A stretch of 64,000 bases of DNA from WHSW01 sp963828755. GTDB lineage: Bacteria; Actinomycetota; Thermoleophilia; Solirubrobacterales; 70-9. Made by a program: the position numbers and the translations under genes. How positions within the stretch are numbered: position 1 is the stretch's first letter; each line of letters begins with the position of its first letter. The notes under the pieces were generated by a model. It made no database searches. It was given only the letters and a program-made list of their open reading frames with translations, and was not told the DNA's origin. The stretch covers positions 22,740-86,739 of the forward strand of contig CAWHFY010000023.1 in assembly GCA_963828755.1 (NCBI GenBank), given 5' to 3'. Positions 62,338 to 64,000 of this stretch are shown piece by piece.

Positions 62338-63463
62338 ATGGCGGATGCGACCAAGGCCGAGCTCAAGGCGGCCGACAAGGAGGCCCAGGCCAAGAACGCG
62401 GCGCTGCAGGCCGCGGTGACCCAGATCGAGAAGGACTTCGGTCAGGGCTCGGTGATGCGCCTCGGCGACAAGGGGCACGTCGACGTCGACGCGATCCCGA
62501 CCGGTGCCCTGTCGCTCGACCTCGCGCTCGGAGTCGGCGGCGTGCCGGCCGGGCGGATCGTCGAGATCTTCGGCCCGGAGTCGTCCGGCAAGACGACCCT
62601 CGTCTACCACATCATCGCCGAGGCGCAGGCCCGCGGCGGAGTCTGCGCGTTCGTCGACGCCGAGCACGCGATCGACCCGGTCTACGCGAAGGCGATCGGG
62701 GTGAACATCGACGAGCTCCTGGTCTCGCAGCCCGACTACGGCGAGCAGGCGCTCGAGATCGTCGACGTCCTGGTTCGCTCCGGGGCGGTCGACGTGGTCG
62801 CCGTCGACTCGGTCGCCGCGCTCACCCCGCGGGTCGAGCTCGAGGGCCAGATGGGCGAGCAGCAGGTCGGCCTGCAGGCGCGGATGATGTCGCAGGCGAT
62901 GCGCAAGCTCGCCGGCAACCTGAACCGGGCGAAGACCGTCTGCCTGCTCACGAACCAGATCCGCGAAAAGATCGGGGTCATGTTCGGGTCGCCGGAGACG
63001 CAGCCGGGGGGCCGCGCGCTCAAGTTCTACGCCTCGCAGCGGCTCGACATCCGCCGGATCGAGACGCTGAAGGAGGGCACCGAGGCGGTCGGCAACCGGG
63101 TCCGCGTGAAGGTGGTCAAGAACAAGGTCGCGGCTCCGTTCAAGCAGGCCGAGTTCGACATCACCTACGGCCTCGGGATCTCACACGAGGGCTGCCTGCT
63201 CGATCTGGCGCTCGAGCACGACCTGGTGCAGAAGTCGGGCTCGTTCTTCTCCTACGGCGAGCTGCGCCTCGGGCAGGGTCGCAACAACACCAAGCAGTAC
63301 CTGGCCGAGAACCCGGATCTCGCCGCCGAGATCGAGGCGAAGCTGTTCGCCGCGCTCGGGGTCGAGCGCACCCCGGCGCCGCCGCGGGCGGTTCCCGGAG
63401 CCGGCCGAGGCCGACGAGACCGCGGAGCCGGCCGCGGCCGAGCCGGAGCGCAAGGCCGCCTAA
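62338..63463 (+). CDS. recA: Recombinase RecA (one frameshift in the C-terminal tail)
   Basis: Strand-exchange ATPase and SOS co-protease. The core is intact: FGPESSGKTT (Walker A, about residues 79-87), VDVVAVDSVAALTPRVELEG (Walker B), VGLQARMMSQAMRKLAGNLNR, LLTNQIREKIGVMFGSPE, GGRALKFYASQRLDIRRIE. In the start frame there is no stop up to the end of the window; one surplus base near 63390 is needed to give the tail PEPAEADETAEPAAAEPERKAA and TAA 63461-63463, leaving nine bases before recX. ATG 62338 has GAGG 10 bases upstream. No SOS box is evident. Confidence 0.97.
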
Positions 63464-63472
63464 AGCGCGCGG

Positions 63473-63925
63473 ATGTCCGAGCAGGCCTTCGAGCGGGCGC
63501 TCGAGGCGCTCGGGCGCCGCGAGCACACCAGCGGCGAACTGCGCAAGTGGCTCGTCGAGCGCGGCTTCGAGCGGGCGGCGGTCGACGAGGCGATCGAGCG
63601 CCTGATCGCGTCCGAGGCGATCGACGACGAGCGGTTCGCCGCCGCCTTCGCGGCCGACAAGCGCGAGCTGCGGGGCTGGGGGCCGGAGCGGATCCGCGCG
63701 GCGCTCGCCGCGCGCGGGGTCGAGCCCGAGCTGATCGACCGGGCGGTGGCCGGCGATGGCCACGACGACCAACTCGCCCGCGCGATCGAGCTGCTCGAGC
63801 GCCGCGGCGAGGCGCCGTCGGACGAGCGCTCGCGCGCGCGGGCAGTCGCCTACCTGGCGCGACGTGGCTACGACTCCGAGCTCGCCTACGACGCCGTGCG
63901 CGGCCTCGAGCGCCGCGCGGCCTGA
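63473..63925 (+). CDS. recX: Regulatory protein RecX
   Basis: Binds RecA filaments and limits their activity. A 150-residue helical protein made of three-helix repeats: ALEALGRREHTSGELRKWLVERGF, LIASEAIDDERFAAAFAADK, GPERIRAALAARGVEPELIDRAV, and the C-terminal AVAYLARRGYDSELAYDAV. It follows recA by nine bases, the usual arrangement, implying co-expression. Confidence 0.94.
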   Translation: MSEQAFERALEALGRREHTSGELRKWLVERGFERAAVDEAIERLIASEAIDDERFAAAFAADKRELRGWGPERIRAALAARGVEPELIDRAVAGDGHDDQLARAIELLERRGEAPSDERSRARAVAYLARRGYDSELAYDAVRGLERRAA

Positions 63926-63942
63926 ACGCGGACTTGCCGCGC

Positions 63943-63971
63943 TTGCCAGATCGACGGTCCGGGTTTACGAT
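63943..63971 (+). promoter_or_regulatory. Promoter (TTGCCA-17-TACGAT) after recX
   Basis: TTGCCA at 63943-63948 and TACGAT at 63966-63971 are 17 bases apart, the best-formed -35/-10 pair in the window. It should drive a gene beyond the right edge. The remaining 30 bases hold no gene. Confidence 0.6.
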
Positions 63972-64000
63972 CGACCTGCGGCCGTTGCCGCCTCAACCAC

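Overview
The window is GC-rich, densely packed chromosomal DNA (about 70% G+C by eye) from an actinobacterium. Gene content suggests the class Thermoleophilia (Solirubrobacterales-like): actinobacterial integration host factor, a PyrR-controlled pyr operon with a class IB (PyrK/PyrD) dihydroorotate dehydrogenase, a SAM-I riboswitch ahead of a ThrC-like gene, an MprAB-like two-component pair, and many GTG/TTG starts. The lineage is inferred from gene content and was not tested with a tree. I see no prophage, insertion sequence or CRISPR array.

Layout. 1-6.9 kb: end of secF, a small membrane protein, recJ, rel and a glycosyltransferase. 7.0-13.5 kb: a mostly minus-strand group (two HIT proteins, a DAG-kinase-like lipid kinase, a metallo-beta-lactamase hydrolase, phosphomannomutase, a small uncharacterised protein, CorA). 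13.6-17.1 kb: SAM-I riboswitch with its own terminator, a threonine-synthase-fold enzyme, a ubiquitin-like sulfur carrier and two sugar-nucleotide genes. 17.1-20.4 kb: tRNA-Arg(CCG), a PD-(D/E)XK nuclease, ribonuclease Z, acetolactate decarboxylase, an alpha/beta hydrolase. 20.4-30.2 kb: pyr operon (pyrR-pyrB-pyrC-isochorismatase-carA-carB-pyrK-pyrD) behind a PyrR-binding leader. 30.2-33.6 kb: mihF, gmk, rpoZ, coaBC, a TPR protein, dtd, most with their own promoters. 33.7-42.8 kb: rimP-nusA-infB-ylxP-rbfA-nrnA-truB-ribF-rpsO and two thiol proteins, with a terminator-like hairpin in the leader. 42.9-51.3 kb: pnp, an M16 peptidase, dapB, an amidase, dapA, RNase J. 51.3-55.2 kb: a secreted metallopeptidase facing a two-component system. 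55.3-64 kb: ftsK, a RodZ-like protein, cinA, an epoxide-hydrolase-like protein, a phosphodiesterase, thpR, recA, recX.

Two things affect how the annotation should be read. First, about 25 single-base frame disruptions fall in conserved, mostly essential genes (carA, carB, pyrD, truB, pnp, dapA, RNase J, recA and others). About 22 behave as one extra base. I treat them as probable consensus errors and give repaired gene limits. Second, the non-coding DNA shows recurring patterns: TANNNT hexamers 6-8 bases before start codons (leaderless promoters), 7-bp tandem repeats at gene junctions, and a family of 50-56 bp spacers that occur as tandem pairs.

The most interesting biology is the SAM-riboswitch unit at 13.6-15.4 kb. 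A ThrC-fold enzyme plus a ubiquitin-like sulfur carrier ending in Gly-Gly-Cys, both under SAM control, suggests a protein-thiocarboxylate route to homocysteine rather than plain threonine synthesis. This is inference from context.
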